A stretch of 54,418 nucleotides of DNA from Clostridium sp. 27_14. Lineage in GTDB: Bacteria > Bacillota > Clostridia > TANB77 > CAG-508. The notes under the pieces were generated by a model that had not been told where the DNA came from, searched no databases, and saw only the letters and a list, made by a program, of their open reading frames with translations. Location of the stretch: positions 1-54,418 of the forward strand of contig MNRQ01000025.1 in assembly GCA_001916035.1 (NCBI GenBank), in the 5' to 3' direction. Made by a program: the position numbers and the translations under genes. Positions 9,001 to 17,864 of the stretch are shown here, one piece after another (positions within the stretch are counted from its first letter, which is position 1; the number at the start of each line of letters is the position of its first letter).

Positions 9001-9220
9001 ATATGTACTATCAGGAAAAGTAGAAAGAAATGCCGGAGTAAGAGTAATAAGAGACAATGTAGTAATACACCAAGGCAAACTAGCAACATTAAAAAGATTC
9101 AAAGATGATGTAAAAGAAGTAACAAAAGGATTTGAATGTGGAATTCAAATAGAAAACTACAATGACATAAAAGAAGGAGACATCATAGAAGTCTATATCA
9201 TGGAAGAAATAAAAAGATAA
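6089..9220 (+). CDS. infB: Translation initiation factor IF-2
   Basis: IF-2 is the GTPase that brings initiator tRNA to the 30S subunit. I place the start at TTG 6089 (GKIKIYEIAKKL, matching the family N-terminus) behind GGGGGTG at 6076-6082, instead of the in-frame ATG at 6074 that lies inside that Shine-Dalgarno. The N-terminal IF2_N helix bundle is followed by a very long low-complexity linker of about 450 residues. The linker is first Lys/Glu-rich, then Asn/Arg-rich with a repeated ERNYQDRNNQ motif. A second IF2_N domain precedes the G domain, whose P-loop GHVDHGKT begins at residue 554. DTPGHEAF and NKIDLPDA follow, then domains II-IV. It overlaps ylxQ by 8 bp. Confidence 0.95.
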   Translation: MGKIKIYEIAKKLDLASKEIVEMAKKLNIEVKNHMSTVSEEEAQKIENKIKNKKENKIEEANTKKTNEDSKKEKKANKTETNKTTKKEEKAPVIIRREVLIEEKGKEEVKKQNKSNNVGFVERKQNKDFNIVYRNKPNKPLTVSELFGLNKEAKKEEEPKKAETQPKEVDKKTEKEETKTEETKKNEEIKTENKVEKQVKEMPKEEKNKEEKEKNIKEQGEVNQPMQKMQTKQVVQENKQERNQGNYQNRNNYNNRNNFRNGQERNYQDRNNQERNYQDRNNQERNNRNWQDRNNRENGFRDKRNNGNNMNNNRFRNNNGNNGDNRFNNRNNNNNNNRPYQKRPLDEKGIEKNIKNIMSAEVGEKENVREYNKNIDKQKNNNKFDENRTNKKSKGRRNNQENGFDEGKLKSLKQTSKLSHMFNDQEGGMLDYYDLTTERGRKGKKKATKGNEERNKQKIFKLTDIEIPESITVKDLAAEMKKTTAEVIKKLLGYGIMATINNEIDFDTAFLVAGEFGITAKKKQTVTEEDILFDDSEDKEEELEERPPVVVVMGHVDHGKTSLLDTIRKTNVIEGEAGGITQAIGAYMVEINGRKITFLDTPGHEAFTAMRARGAQITDIAILVVAANDGIMPQTVEAINHAKSAGIPIIVAINKIDLPDANVERVKQELMNYELVPEEWGGDTICVPISAKNNINIDQLLEMVLLEADVLELKANPNKQSKGVVIEARLDKSKGAIATMLVQRGKLDVGDTIVVGASIGRIRVMTNDKGKKVKSAGPSTPVEIMGLTEVPEAGDTFYEVKDEKMAKHLIERRKRQAREKAINQGTKVTLDNLFSQMEEGKLKVLNLIVKADVQGSVEAVKQSMEKLANEEVKVKVIHSAAGAVNQSDVTLAKVSNAIIIAFNVRPDHTAKEMAEKEEVEIKQYSVIYQAIEDVEMAMKGMLEPKYEEKVIGNVEVRQTFRISNIGTIAGGYVLSGKVERNAGVRVIRDNVVIHQGKLATLKRFKDDVKEVTKGFECGIQIENYNDIKEGDIIEVYIMEEIKR

Positions 9221-9248
9221 TAACCCAAGGAAAGGAGACTAACAAGAA

Positions 9249-9608
9249 ATGCCAAACAAAAATAATAACAACAGAATGGGACGAATAGGAGAAGAATATA
9301 AAAAAGAATTAAGCCAAATAATAGACAGAGATCTAAAAGACCCAAGTATAACAGGAATGATAAGTGTAACAAAAGTAAAAGTAACAAACGACCTAAAATA
9401 TGCCAAAATATATATAAGTATACTAAACTCTAAGGACGAAAAAGCAACAATAGAAGGACTAAAAAAATCATCAGGATTTATAAGAACAGAATTAGCAAAA
9501 AGAGTAAATTTAAGAAACACACCAGAATTAATATTTGAAAAAGACGACTCAATAGAATATGGTGCAAAAATAGATTCTATTTTAAAAGACATAATGCCAA
9601 AGAGTTAG
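9249..9608 (+). CDS. rbfA: Ribosome-binding factor A
   Basis: RbfA is a KH-fold 30S maturation factor. The 119 residues carry family features: RMGRIGEEYKKELSQII near the N-terminus, DPSITGMISVTKVKVTNDLKYAKIYIS, and the helix around SSGFIRTELAKRVNLRNTPELIFEKDDSIEYG. AAAGGAG precedes the ATG. It closes the infB block; a large hairpin follows 13 bp after the stop. Confidence 0.93.
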   Translation: MPNKNNNNRMGRIGEEYKKELSQIIDRDLKDPSITGMISVTKVKVTNDLKYAKIYISILNSKDEKATIEGLKKSSGFIRTELAKRVNLRNTPELIFEKDDSIEYGAKIDSILKDIMPKS

Positions 9609-9621
9609 ATGTTTTTGAAGG

Positions 9622-9695
9622 AGGTGTTTTTGGGGACGGAGGCAAAAAAACATCTACAAAATCAGATGTTTTTTGCCCCGTCCCCAAAAACACCT
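9622..9695. repeat. Long palindromic hairpin with GGGGACGG core
   Basis: Arms 9622-9655 and 9664-9695 pair over about 32 bp with only a small bulge, around an 8-nt loop. The GC core (GGGGACGGAGGC against GCCCCGTCCCC) stands out from the AT-rich surroundings. Compact palindromes with a similar GGGGACGG core occur as dispersed repeats near Y1-type (IS200/RAYT-like) transposases in Firmicutes; assigning this one to them is from memory and inference. It lies between rbfA and nrnA and could also act as an mRNA stabiliser or weak terminator. Confidence 0.6.
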
Positions 9696-9717
9696 ATTAA
9701 ATATAAGGAGGAAAGCA

Positions 9718-10671
9718 ATGACATTAGATATAATATTAGAAGAAATAAAAAAAGCAAACACAATAGTAATACTAACACATGAATCACCAGACGGAGATGC
9801 AATAGGAAGTTCACTAGCAATGGAAAAAGCATTAAGAGACATGGGAAAAGAACCAGATGTAATAATAAAAGAATATCCAAGAATATTCAATTTCTTACCA
9901 AATGCAAACAAAGTAAAAGAAGAAACAGATGTAGAAAAATATGATTTAGCAATCAGTTTAGACTGTGCAGATTTAAAAAGATTAGTTGGAAAAGAATATT
10001 TTGAAGAAGCCAAAAAAACAATAGTAATAGATCATCATGGTTCAAACACGATGTATGGAGACATAAACTTTGTAAACCCAGTAGCACCAGCATGTTGTGA
10101 AATTTTAATAGGAATGTTTACATATTTTAATATTGATATAAATATAGAGTTAGGTTCATGCATATTAACAGGAATAATAACAGACACAGGAGGATTCAAA
10201 TACCAAGGAGTAACAGCAGAAACATTTGAATTTACAGCAGAATTATTACGCAAAGGAGTAAATGTATCAGAAATATATCAAAAAGCGCTAGAAACAAAAA
10301 CAAAAGCAAATTTTGAGTTAATGCAAAAAACAATAAACAGAATAGAATTCCTAGAAAATGGAAAAGTAACATTTACATACATAACGAACCAAGACGAAAA
10401 AGAAGTAAATGCAGAACCAGGAGATCATGAAGGACTAGTAGAAGTAGGAAGAGATGTAGAAGGAGTAGAAGTTTCAGTATTTATAAGACAAAAAGATAAT
10501 GAAGATAAATATAAAGTATCAATGCGTTCATCAAACTATGTAAATGTATCAGACATTTGTTATATTTTCGGAGGAGGAGGCCACCCAAAAGCAGCAGGAT
10601 GCTTAATCCAAGGAAATATAGAACAAGTAAAAGAAAAAATAATGAAAGAAATAAAAAAAGTATTAAAATAA
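9718..10671 (+). CDS. nrnA: Bifunctional oligoribonuclease / pAp phosphatase NrnA (DHH family)
   Basis: This DHH-DHHA1 phosphoesterase degrades nanoRNA and pAp. The ATG at 9718 is preceded by AAGGAGG; an in-frame TTG at 9673 lies inside the upstream palindrome and is rejected. In the 317-residue protein the metal motifs are ILTHESPDGDAIGSS (about 19-33), SLDCADLKR, the DHH motif VIDHHGSN (about 104-111) and DTGGFKYQGVT. The C-terminal DHHA1 domain ends with FGGGGHPKAAGC (about 284-295). It is cotranscribed with rbfA and truB in many Firmicutes. Confidence 0.92.
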   Translation: MTLDIILEEIKKANTIVILTHESPDGDAIGSSLAMEKALRDMGKEPDVIIKEYPRIFNFLPNANKVKEETDVEKYDLAISLDCADLKRLVGKEYFEEAKKTIVIDHHGSNTMYGDINFVNPVAPACCEILIGMFTYFNIDINIELGSCILTGIITDTGGFKYQGVTAETFEFTAELLRKGVNVSEIYQKALETKTKANFELMQKTINRIEFLENGKVTFTYITNQDEKEVNAEPGDHEGLVEVGRDVEGVEVSVFIRQKDNEDKYKVSMRSSNYVNVSDICYIFGGGGHPKAAGCLIQGNIEQVKEKIMKEIKKVLK

Positions 10672-10692
10672 TATAGAAAGGAACAGAAGTTA

Positions 10693-11568
10693 GTGGACGG
10701 CATTATAAATATATATAAACCTAAAGAATGGACTTCACACGACATAGTAGCAAAAATAAAAAGAATAACAGGAGAAAAAGTAGGACACACAGGAACATTA
10801 GACCCTTTAGCACAAGGGGTCTTACCTATTTTAATAGGAAAAGGAACACAATGTTCAAAATACTTAGTAAACCATGACAAAAAATATCGTGTTGAATTAA
10901 AATTAGGAAAAAGAACAGAAACACTAGATGCAGAAGGAAAGATAATAGAAGAAAAAGAAATACCACAAAATATGCTAGAACAATCAAATAAAAGCAACAT
11001 AGAAAAAACACTAAAAACATTTGAAGGAGAAATAGAACAAAAACCACCAATATATTCGGCAATAAAAGTAAAAGGAAAAAAACTATATGAATATGCAAGA
11101 AAAGGACAAGAAGTAGAAATACCAACTAGAAAAATAACAATATATTCTATAGAATTAAAACAAATAAAAAAAGAAAAAAACATAATAATATTTGATGTTT
11201 ACTGTAGCAAAGGAACATACATAAGAACACTATGTGAAGACATAGCAAAAAAATTAAATACTATAGGATATATGCAAAACTTATTACGAATACAAGTAGG
11301 AGAATTTAATATAAAAGACAGCATAACTTTAATAATGGAAAACAAAACAGACTTAGAAAATATAGAAAAAAATATAATAACAATAGAAAAAATATTTAGC
11401 AAACATCCAAAAGTTAATATAGAACAATCAAAAATAAAATATTTTCTAAACGGGGTCAAAATAACAAAAAACTTAGAAGACGGCATTTACAGAATATACA
11501 CAAACAATAAATTTATAGGAACTGGAACAATAAAAGAAAAATTATTAAAAAGAGATATAATTATATAA
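10693..11568 (+). CDS. truB: tRNA pseudouridine-55 synthase TruB
   Basis: TruB makes pseudouridine 55 in the tRNA T-arm. The 291-residue protein starts at GTG 10693 (DGIINIYKPKEWTSHDIVAKI, the family N-terminus). It has HTGTLDPLAQGVLP, which includes the catalytic Asp (about residue 40), and IYSAIKVKGKKLYEYAR. C-terminally it has GTYIRTLCEDIAKKL, then a small PUA-like end. The stop codon overlaps the left arm of the following terminator. Confidence 0.94.
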   Translation: MDGIINIYKPKEWTSHDIVAKIKRITGEKVGHTGTLDPLAQGVLPILIGKGTQCSKYLVNHDKKYRVELKLGKRTETLDAEGKIIEEKEIPQNMLEQSNKSNIEKTLKTFEGEIEQKPPIYSAIKVKGKKLYEYARKGQEVEIPTRKITIYSIELKQIKKEKNIIIFDVYCSKGTYIRTLCEDIAKKLNTIGYMQNLLRIQVGEFNIKDSITLIMENKTDLENIEKNIITIEKIFSKHPKVNIEQSKIKYFLNGVKITKNLEDGIYRIYTNNKFIGTGTIKEKLLKRDIII

Positions 11569-11602
11569 AACACCTCATATATTTTAATGTGAGGTGTTTT
11601 TT
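11567..11602 (+). terminator. truB terminator whose 3' arm is the next gene's ribosome binding site
   Basis: The 11-bp perfect stem is 11567-11577 with 11590-11600 around a 12-nt loop, followed by T residues to 11602, where the next ATG (11603) begins. The 3' arm includes GAGGTG (11591-11596), the only Shine-Dalgarno for that gene. Read-through RNA would therefore hide the ribosome binding site in the stem. Confidence 0.8.
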
Positions 11603-12454
11603 ATGTATTGTATTCAAAAATATGACAAGCCTAATATATGTATAAGATGGCTAAAAATAATAAAATTAGAAGGAAACAAAATTTATATCCCATTAGAAAA
11701 TTACGAAAAACAAAATAAACAACAAAAGACAGAAGAAAAATTAGCAATAAAAACAGCAAAAATATTTGAAAAACTAAACAGCAAAAAAATTGTATTAAGC
11801 AAAGAAATAAAAAAATACGAAAGATATACAAATATACTAAATACTTATGAATTAGACATAATAAATGGAAAATGGCTATTTTCAATTTTAATTCCAGAAA
11901 TTACCCAATACATAGAAATAAAAAAAGAATTAAAACCAGAAGAAACAACAATCCATATTCTAGTAAATGACTTTACAGAAATAGCAATTGAAAACATAAA
12001 AAAATTAGCAAAAAATCATAAACATATAGCAATAATAAGTAAAAACATAAGCAAAATGAAAAATATAGAAGAACAAATATTAGAAGAAACAGGAGCAATA
12101 ATAACAGTAATGAACAACAAAAAAAGAAGTCTAGCAAAAGCAAAAATAGTAATAAACATTGACTTTCCAACAGAACTATTAAAACAATACACACTTTACG
12201 AAGAAAGCATAATTATAGACTTAACGCAAAACATAAAAATAGTAAAAAAAAGATTTAATGGAATAATCATAACAAACTATGAAATTTCATTAAAAAACAA
12301 GCAAATATACAAAAAAGAAGATGAACTATTTTTCACAAGGGATCTATACGAAGCAGAATTTTATAAAAACCAACCATATAAATATGTAAGAGAGAAAATA
12401 AAAAAAGACGGAATACAAATAAAAAATTTATATACAAAAAATCAAAAATTATAA
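11603..12454 (+). CDS. Unrecognised 283-residue protein with Rossmann-like segment
   Basis: I do not recognise this family. The ATG at 11603 has GAGGTG six bases upstream, within the truB terminator; the GTG at 11594 lies in that Shine-Dalgarno and is rejected. The protein is Lys/Ile-rich, soluble-looking and without membrane segments. Residues about 120-215 alternate strands and helices (IHILVNDF, HIAIISKN, GAIITVMNN, AKIVINIDF, SIIIDLTQ) in a pattern like a nucleotide-binding Rossmann half, but no glycine-rich loop is clear. It lies between truB and a penicillin-binding protein. Confidence 0.65.
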   Translation: MYCIQKYDKPNICIRWLKIIKLEGNKIYIPLENYEKQNKQQKTEEKLAIKTAKIFEKLNSKKIVLSKEIKKYERYTNILNTYELDIINGKWLFSILIPEITQYIEIKKELKPEETTIHILVNDFTEIAIENIKKLAKNHKHIAIISKNISKMKNIEEQILEETGAIITVMNNKKRSLAKAKIVINIDFPTELLKQYTLYEESIIIDLTQNIKIVKKRFNGIIITNYEISLKNKQIYKKEDELFFTRDLYEAEFYKNQPYKYVREKIKKDGIQIKNLYTKNQKL

Positions 12455-12547
12455 AATCTTATTTTAACAAGCAATAATAAAATGATATATAAGCATGCAT
12501 AATTATAAAAATTTCCTTAAACTCTTCCTTTTTTGCAAAAAATATAC

Positions 12548-12553
12548 TATAAT
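12548..12553 (+). promoter_or_regulatory. Possible -10 box for the penicillin-binding protein gene
   Basis: A TATAAT at 12548-12553 lies 85 bp before the ATG in the 184-bp gap 12455-12638. No good -35 box is at the right distance. A short inverted repeat GGTTA/TAACC follows in the leader near 12580-12602. Confidence 0.35.
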
Positions 12554-12638
12554 AGTAAAGAATTGGCAAAGGGGAAAAAGGTTAACCAAAAAAGTACTAA
12601 CCAGAAAAAAAGCCTTTAAGAAAGGATTGTGATAAAAA

Positions 12639-15368
12639 ATGCCAAACGATAGAAACAACAAATACAGTAATAATGACAAAACAATAAAATATAGACCAGA
12701 AAGAAACAGACAAGCAGCAAACACAAAAAGAAGCGGAAATAGAAACACAAGTAGCAGAAATAACACAAGAACAGGGCAAGCAACAAAAAGAATATCAACA
12801 CAAAGAACTCCAACAGGAAAAAGACCAACAGCACAAAACAAAAAAACAAATAAAAACATGAAAAAGAAAGGAAAATTCTCAGAAAGACACCCAAAACTAA
12901 TGATATTCATAAAACTAATTATAATACTAATACTACTATTATGTGTAATAGGAGCAGGAATAGTAGCAGCAATGTTTTTTGGAGTATTTGGAGACGATTT
13001 TGAAATAACCAAAGAAGACTTAGTAATAGGCTCAGCAAACTCAGTAGTATTAGACAGAAACGGAGCAGAAATAGCGAACCTAAGTAAAGAACAACAAAGA
13101 AAAATAATATCACTTGACGAAATGGCAGACTACTTGCCAAAAGCGTATGTAGCAATAGAAGACAAGAGATTTTATGACCATGACGGAGTAGACTGGAAAA
13201 GAACATTAGGAGCAATAGGAAACACAGTACTAAAAGGCGGATCAAGTTATGGAGGAAGTAGTATAACACAACAATTAGTAAAAAACATAACAGGAGACAA
13301 AGACAGCAGTGGAATAGCAGGAATCATGAGAAAAGTAAAAGAATGGACAAAAGCATATCAAGTAGAAAGAATGATATCAAAACAACAAATTCTAGAATTA
13401 TACTTAAACATCTTATTTATAGGAGGTCAAGACATACATGGAGTAGAATTAGGAGCACAATACTATTTCAGCAAAAGTGCAAAAGACTTAGATTTAGCAC
13501 AATGCGCATTTTTAGCAGGAATAAACAGTTCACCTAACAGCTATAACCCATTTGACGAAACAAAAGACCAAGAAAAAGTAAAAGAAACAATAAAGAAAAA
13601 AGTATTAACAGTACTAAAAGAAATGAAAGATCAAGGATATATTGAAAACGAAGAAGACTACAACAATGCAGTAGCAGAAGCTGAAGCCGGGCTAGTATTC
13701 ACAAAAGGAAATGTAGAAAACACAACAGACTACTCATATCACACAGATGCAGCACTAAAACAAATAATAAATCAAGTAATGAAAGAAAAAAATGTAACAA
13801 GAGAATTTGCAGAAAAATATGTATATAGTAGTGGATTAGTAATATACACAACAGAAGACCCAGGAATACAATCAACAGTTGAACAAGAATTTAGCAAATC
13901 AAAATACATATTAAAAGGAAGAGAAAAAGACAAAACAACAGGACAACTAAAAAATGAACATTCACAAGCAGGAATGGCAATAATAGATTACAAAACAGGA
14001 GAAGTATTAGCAGTAGGCGGAAACTTAGGAGAACAACAAACAGCATCAGGATGGAACAGAGCAACACAAATGGTAAAACAAACAGGATCATCAATAAAAC
14101 CAATAGCAGATGTAGCACCAGCATTACAAGAAAAAGTAATTACACCAGCAACAGTATATAATGATTCAAAAACAGACTTTAACGGATACTCACCAAAAAA
14201 TGATGGAGACAGATACAGAGGATTTATAAACATAAGACAATTTATAGCAACATCCCAAAACGTTCCAGCAGTAAAAATAATGAAAGAACTAACACCTAAA
14301 AAATCATTAGAATATTTGAAAAAAATGGGAATATCATCATTAGATGACAAAAATGATAATGAATTACCATTAGCAATAGGAGGATTAACACATGGAGTAA
14401 GCCCATTAGAAATGGCAGCAGCATATGGAACAATAGCAAATGACGGAGTATATATAACACCAACATTCTACACAAAAGTAACAGACTCAAGTGGAAATGT
14501 AGTATTAACACCAAAACAAGAACAAACAAGAGTATTTTCAGAACAAGTAGCATATTTAACAAGATCAATAACAGAAGAACCAGTAAAAAGTGGAGGAACA
14601 GCAACATATTGTAACATTACAGGAATAGAAACTTGTGCTAAAACAGGAACAACAGATGGCTCTAAAGATAGATGGTTATGTGGAATGACACCATATTATT
14701 CAGCAGCAGTTTGGTTTGGATATGACAGTCCAGAAGAAGTAGTATACAATGGAACAAACCCAGCAGGACAAATATGGTCATCAGTAATGAAAAGCATACA
14801 CAAAAATCTAAAAAATGCAAACTTCAACACACCATCAGGAATAACACAAGCAACAGTATGCAGAAAAACAGGATGTTTAGCAACATCAGGATGTACAGAC
14901 ACATATACAGAACAATTTGCACAAGACAATCTACCAGAAAAATGCGAAGGACACGGAGTACAAAAAATATGTACAGAATCAGGAAAATTAGCAACACAAT
15001 ACTGTCCACAAACAAGAAATAGTTCTTATGGAGGAACAGTACCAAAAGAAACACTAAACTTATGGAACACAAATGGAGCCTCAAAAACAGCAGGAGGAAA
15101 AATAACAGAAACCTGTACAATACACACAAAACCAGCAGAACAACCAAAAGAAGTAGAAAAACCAAAAGATAATACAACAAACACAGCTAATAATGGTAAC
15201 AAGACAAACACTAACACAAATACAAATTCAACAAGTACAAATTCAACAAATGCAAAAAAAGATGATAAAACAAATACTGCAACAAATAATACCGGAACAA
15301 GCAACACAACAACAAATACGACAACAACAAACACAAAAAAAACAGAAACAAATAAAAAGCAACAATAA
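12639..15368 (+). CDS. Class A penicillin-binding protein (PBP1A/1B-like)
   Basis: This bifunctional peptidoglycan glycosyltransferase/transpeptidase has 909 residues. The cytoplasmic N-terminus is long, basic and Asn/Arg-rich (about 1-85), followed by one transmembrane helix (about 88-110). The GT51 domain shows EDKRFYDHDGVDW (catalytic Glu about 174), GGSSITQQLVKN and a region of conserved QILELYLN. The transpeptidase domain has the S-x-x-K motif within TGSSIKP (Ser 484, Lys 487), the SQN motif and KTGTT (about 668). A Cys-rich segment (about 745-815) and a Thr/Asn/Lys low-complexity tail end the protein. Confidence 0.93.
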   Translation: MPNDRNNKYSNNDKTIKYRPERNRQAANTKRSGNRNTSSRNNTRTGQATKRISTQRTPTGKRPTAQNKKTNKNMKKKGKFSERHPKLMIFIKLIIILILLLCVIGAGIVAAMFFGVFGDDFEITKEDLVIGSANSVVLDRNGAEIANLSKEQQRKIISLDEMADYLPKAYVAIEDKRFYDHDGVDWKRTLGAIGNTVLKGGSSYGGSSITQQLVKNITGDKDSSGIAGIMRKVKEWTKAYQVERMISKQQILELYLNILFIGGQDIHGVELGAQYYFSKSAKDLDLAQCAFLAGINSSPNSYNPFDETKDQEKVKETIKKKVLTVLKEMKDQGYIENEEDYNNAVAEAEAGLVFTKGNVENTTDYSYHTDAALKQIINQVMKEKNVTREFAEKYVYSSGLVIYTTEDPGIQSTVEQEFSKSKYILKGREKDKTTGQLKNEHSQAGMAIIDYKTGEVLAVGGNLGEQQTASGWNRATQMVKQTGSSIKPIADVAPALQEKVITPATVYNDSKTDFNGYSPKNDGDRYRGFINIRQFIATSQNVPAVKIMKELTPKKSLEYLKKMGISSLDDKNDNELPLAIGGLTHGVSPLEMAAAYGTIANDGVYITPTFYTKVTDSSGNVVLTPKQEQTRVFSEQVAYLTRSITEEPVKSGGTATYCNITGIETCAKTGTTDGSKDRWLCGMTPYYSAAVWFGYDSPEEVVYNGTNPAGQIWSSVMKSIHKNLKNANFNTPSGITQATVCRKTGCLATSGCTDTYTEQFAQDNLPEKCEGHGVQKICTESGKLATQYCPQTRNSSYGGTVPKETLNLWNTNGASKTAGGKITETCTIHTKPAEQPKEVEKPKDNTTNTANNGNKTNTNTNTNSTSTNSTNAKKDDKTNTATNNTGTSNTTTNTTTTNTKKTETNKKQQ

Positions 15369-15396
15369 AAAATAGACAAAAATAGGAGGAATTTAC

Positions 15397-16794
15397 ATGG
15401 ATATTTATTTTACAAACACACTAACAAAACAAAAAGAAAAATTTAAACCAATTCGAAAAGATGAGGTACGCATATATTCATGTGGACCAACAGTATATAA
15501 AGACGCAACAATTGGAAATATGAGAACAAACATATTCCAAGATGTATTAAGAAGAGTATTAAGATACAATGGATACAAAATAAGACACGCAATGAATATA
15601 ACAGACGTAGGACACCTAGTATCAGACGGAGACGACGGAGAAGACAAAATGATAAAATCTGCAAGAGAGGAACACAAAACTCCTCTCGAAATAGCAGAAT
15701 ATTATACAAACTTGTTCTTTAATGACCTAAAAGAATTAAATATAGAAACACCAGAAATTGTATGTAAAGCAACAGACCATATTCCAGAAATGTTAGAATA
15801 TGTAGAATTACTAGTAAAAAAAGGATATGCCTATGAAACATCAACAGCAATTTATTTTGACATATCAAAACTAGACAAATATCCAATACTATCAAGCATA
15901 AACTTAGAAGATCAAAAAGCAGGAGCAAGAGTAGAAATAGATGAAGAAAAAAGAAATCCTTATGATTTTGCATTATGGATAAAAGCACCAGAAAACCATT
16001 TGATGAAATGGAATAGCTCATGGGGACCAAGTTATCCAGGATGGCATATAGAATGTTCAGCAATGTCATTAAAATATCTAGGAGAACAATTTGACATACA
16101 TACAGGAGGAATAGACTTAATACCAACACACCACGAAAATGAAATAGCACAAAGCAAAGGAAGAACAGGAAAAATACCAGCAAACTATTGGCTACATGGA
16201 GAATATTTACTAATAAATGGCGGAAAAATGTCAAAAAGTTTAGGAAACGTATATTTATTAAAAGACATAAAAGAAAAAGGATACGATCCACTTGTATATA
16301 AACTATTTTGCTACTCATGTCACTACAGAAACAAACTAAACTTTACATGGGAAGGAATAGAAGCAACATCAAAATCATTAGAAAGATTAAGAAATGCATA
16401 TCAAACACATTTACAAGGAAATGACGAGTTAAAAGACGCAGACATTAGAAAAATATCTGATATAGAAGAAAAATTTCACAAAGCAATAAATGATGATATG
16501 AATATGCCATTAGCAATGAGTTTTGTATGGGAAGTAGCAAAATTTGAAAAGAAAAATCCTAAAGTAGCAGAATTATTACAAAAATTTGACACAGTTTTAG
16601 GAATAGAAATAAACAAAATACAAGAAAGTAAAAATGAAGAAATACCAGAAGAAATCACAAACTTATTAGAACAAAGAAAAATAGCAAGAGAACAAAAAGA
16701 ATGGTCAAAATCTGATGAAATAAGAGATTTAATAAAAGAAAAAGGATATATTGTAAAAGACACAAAAAATGGCCAAGAACTAGAAAAAAAATAA
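15397..16794 (+). CDS. cysS: Cysteinyl-tRNA synthetase
   Basis: This class I aminoacyl-tRNA synthetase charges tRNA-Cys. The 465 residues contain CGPTVYKDATIGNMR near residue 30, where the usual HIGH motif reads TIGN. Zinc-site residues follow, including C29, the Cys of WHIECSAM and the HHENE block. The KMSKSLGN motif is at about 271-278. The Shine-Dalgarno is AGGAGG. It lies 28 bp after the PBP gene and may share its transcript. Confidence 0.95.
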   Translation: MDIYFTNTLTKQKEKFKPIRKDEVRIYSCGPTVYKDATIGNMRTNIFQDVLRRVLRYNGYKIRHAMNITDVGHLVSDGDDGEDKMIKSAREEHKTPLEIAEYYTNLFFNDLKELNIETPEIVCKATDHIPEMLEYVELLVKKGYAYETSTAIYFDISKLDKYPILSSINLEDQKAGARVEIDEEKRNPYDFALWIKAPENHLMKWNSSWGPSYPGWHIECSAMSLKYLGEQFDIHTGGIDLIPTHHENEIAQSKGRTGKIPANYWLHGEYLLINGGKMSKSLGNVYLLKDIKEKGYDPLVYKLFCYSCHYRNKLNFTWEGIEATSKSLERLRNAYQTHLQGNDELKDADIRKISDIEEKFHKAINDDMNMPLAMSFVWEVAKFEKKNPKVAELLQKFDTVLGIEINKIQESKNEEIPEEITNLLEQRKIAREQKEWSKSDEIRDLIKEKGYIVKDTKNGQELEKK

Positions 16795-16851
16795 AATTAT
16801 GTATAAACACTAATAAAAGATAAAATAAAAAAAGAAAGGGTTGATATATAT

Positions 16852-17850
16852 ATGGCAGTATTATTACCAGGAGGAGCAGGATATATAGGAAGTCATACAG
16901 CAGTAGAACTATTAAATTCAGGAAAGGAAATAGTAATAATAGACAATTTCTCAAACAGTAAAGCAGAAGTATTAGAAAAAATAAAAAAAATAACAGGAAA
17001 AGACTTCAAATTTTATGAAATGGATTACCGCGATAAAGAAAAACTAGAAAAAGTATTTACAAAAAATGACATAGAAGCAGTATTAAACTTTGCAGGATAT
17101 AAAGCAGTAGGAGAATCAGTACAAAAACCAATAGAATACTATGACAACAACATAAATGGAGCACTCGCACTTTTAGAAGTAATGAAAAAATATAATGTAA
17201 AAAAATTCATATTTAGTTCATCTGCTACAGTATATGGAGACCCAGAAGTAATTCCAATCACAGAAGAATGTAAAACAGGAGGAACAACAAATCCTTATGG
17301 AACAACAAAACTATTTATAGAACAAATATTAAAAGATACTTATGCATCTGACAATACATGGGATATTTGCATATTAAGATATTTTAACCCAGTAGGAGCA
17401 CATGAAAGTGGACTAATAGGAGAAGAACCACAAGGAATACCAAACAACTTAATGCCTTATGTAGTTAGAGTTGCAGCAGGAATATTACCACAATTATCAG
17501 TATTTGGAAATGACTATAACACACCAGATGGCACAGGAGTTAGAGATTATATCCATGTTGTAGATTTAGCAAAAGGACATGTTTTAGCATTAAATAAACT
17601 AGAAAAAGAAAATAAAGGACTATTTATTTATAACTTAGGAACAGGAACAGGATACAGTGTATTAGACATGGTAAAAGCATTTGAAAAAGCAACAGGAAAA
17701 GAAGTACCATATAAAATAGCACCACGTAGAAGTGGAGACATAGCAACATGTTATGCAAATCCTAAAAAAGCCAAAGAAGAATTGGGATGGGAAGCCACAA
17801 AAACATTAGAAGATATGTGTAGAGACTCTTGGAATTATATAAATTCTTAA
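16852..17850 (+). CDS. galE: UDP-glucose 4-epimerase
   Basis: This short-chain dehydrogenase family epimerase interconverts UDP-glucose and UDP-galactose, feeding cell-surface glycans. Its 332 residues begin with the NAD-binding GGAGYIGSHTAVELL. It has SSSATVYGDP and the catalytic Y-x3-K in NPYGTTKLF (about 147-155), and GVRDYIHVVDLAKGH. It ends with the GWEATKTLEDMCRD block. An AAAGGG Shine-Dalgarno precedes the ATG. Confidence 0.93.
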   Translation: MAVLLPGGAGYIGSHTAVELLNSGKEIVIIDNFSNSKAEVLEKIKKITGKDFKFYEMDYRDKEKLEKVFTKNDIEAVLNFAGYKAVGESVQKPIEYYDNNINGALALLEVMKKYNVKKFIFSSSATVYGDPEVIPITEECKTGGTTNPYGTTKLFIEQILKDTYASDNTWDICILRYFNPVGAHESGLIGEEPQGIPNNLMPYVVRVAAGILPQLSVFGNDYNTPDGTGVRDYIHVVDLAKGHVLALNKLEKENKGLFIYNLGTGTGYSVLDMVKAFEKATGKEVPYKIAPRRSGDIATCYANPKKAKEELGWEATKTLEDMCRDSWNYINS

Positions 17851-17864
17851 AATATAAAATTAAA

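Noticed and set aside
9673..9717. Longer N-terminus for NrnA from TTG 9673
   Set aside because: The extension lies in the palindrome and intergenic sequence; ATG 9718 has AAGGAGG and fits the family N-terminus.
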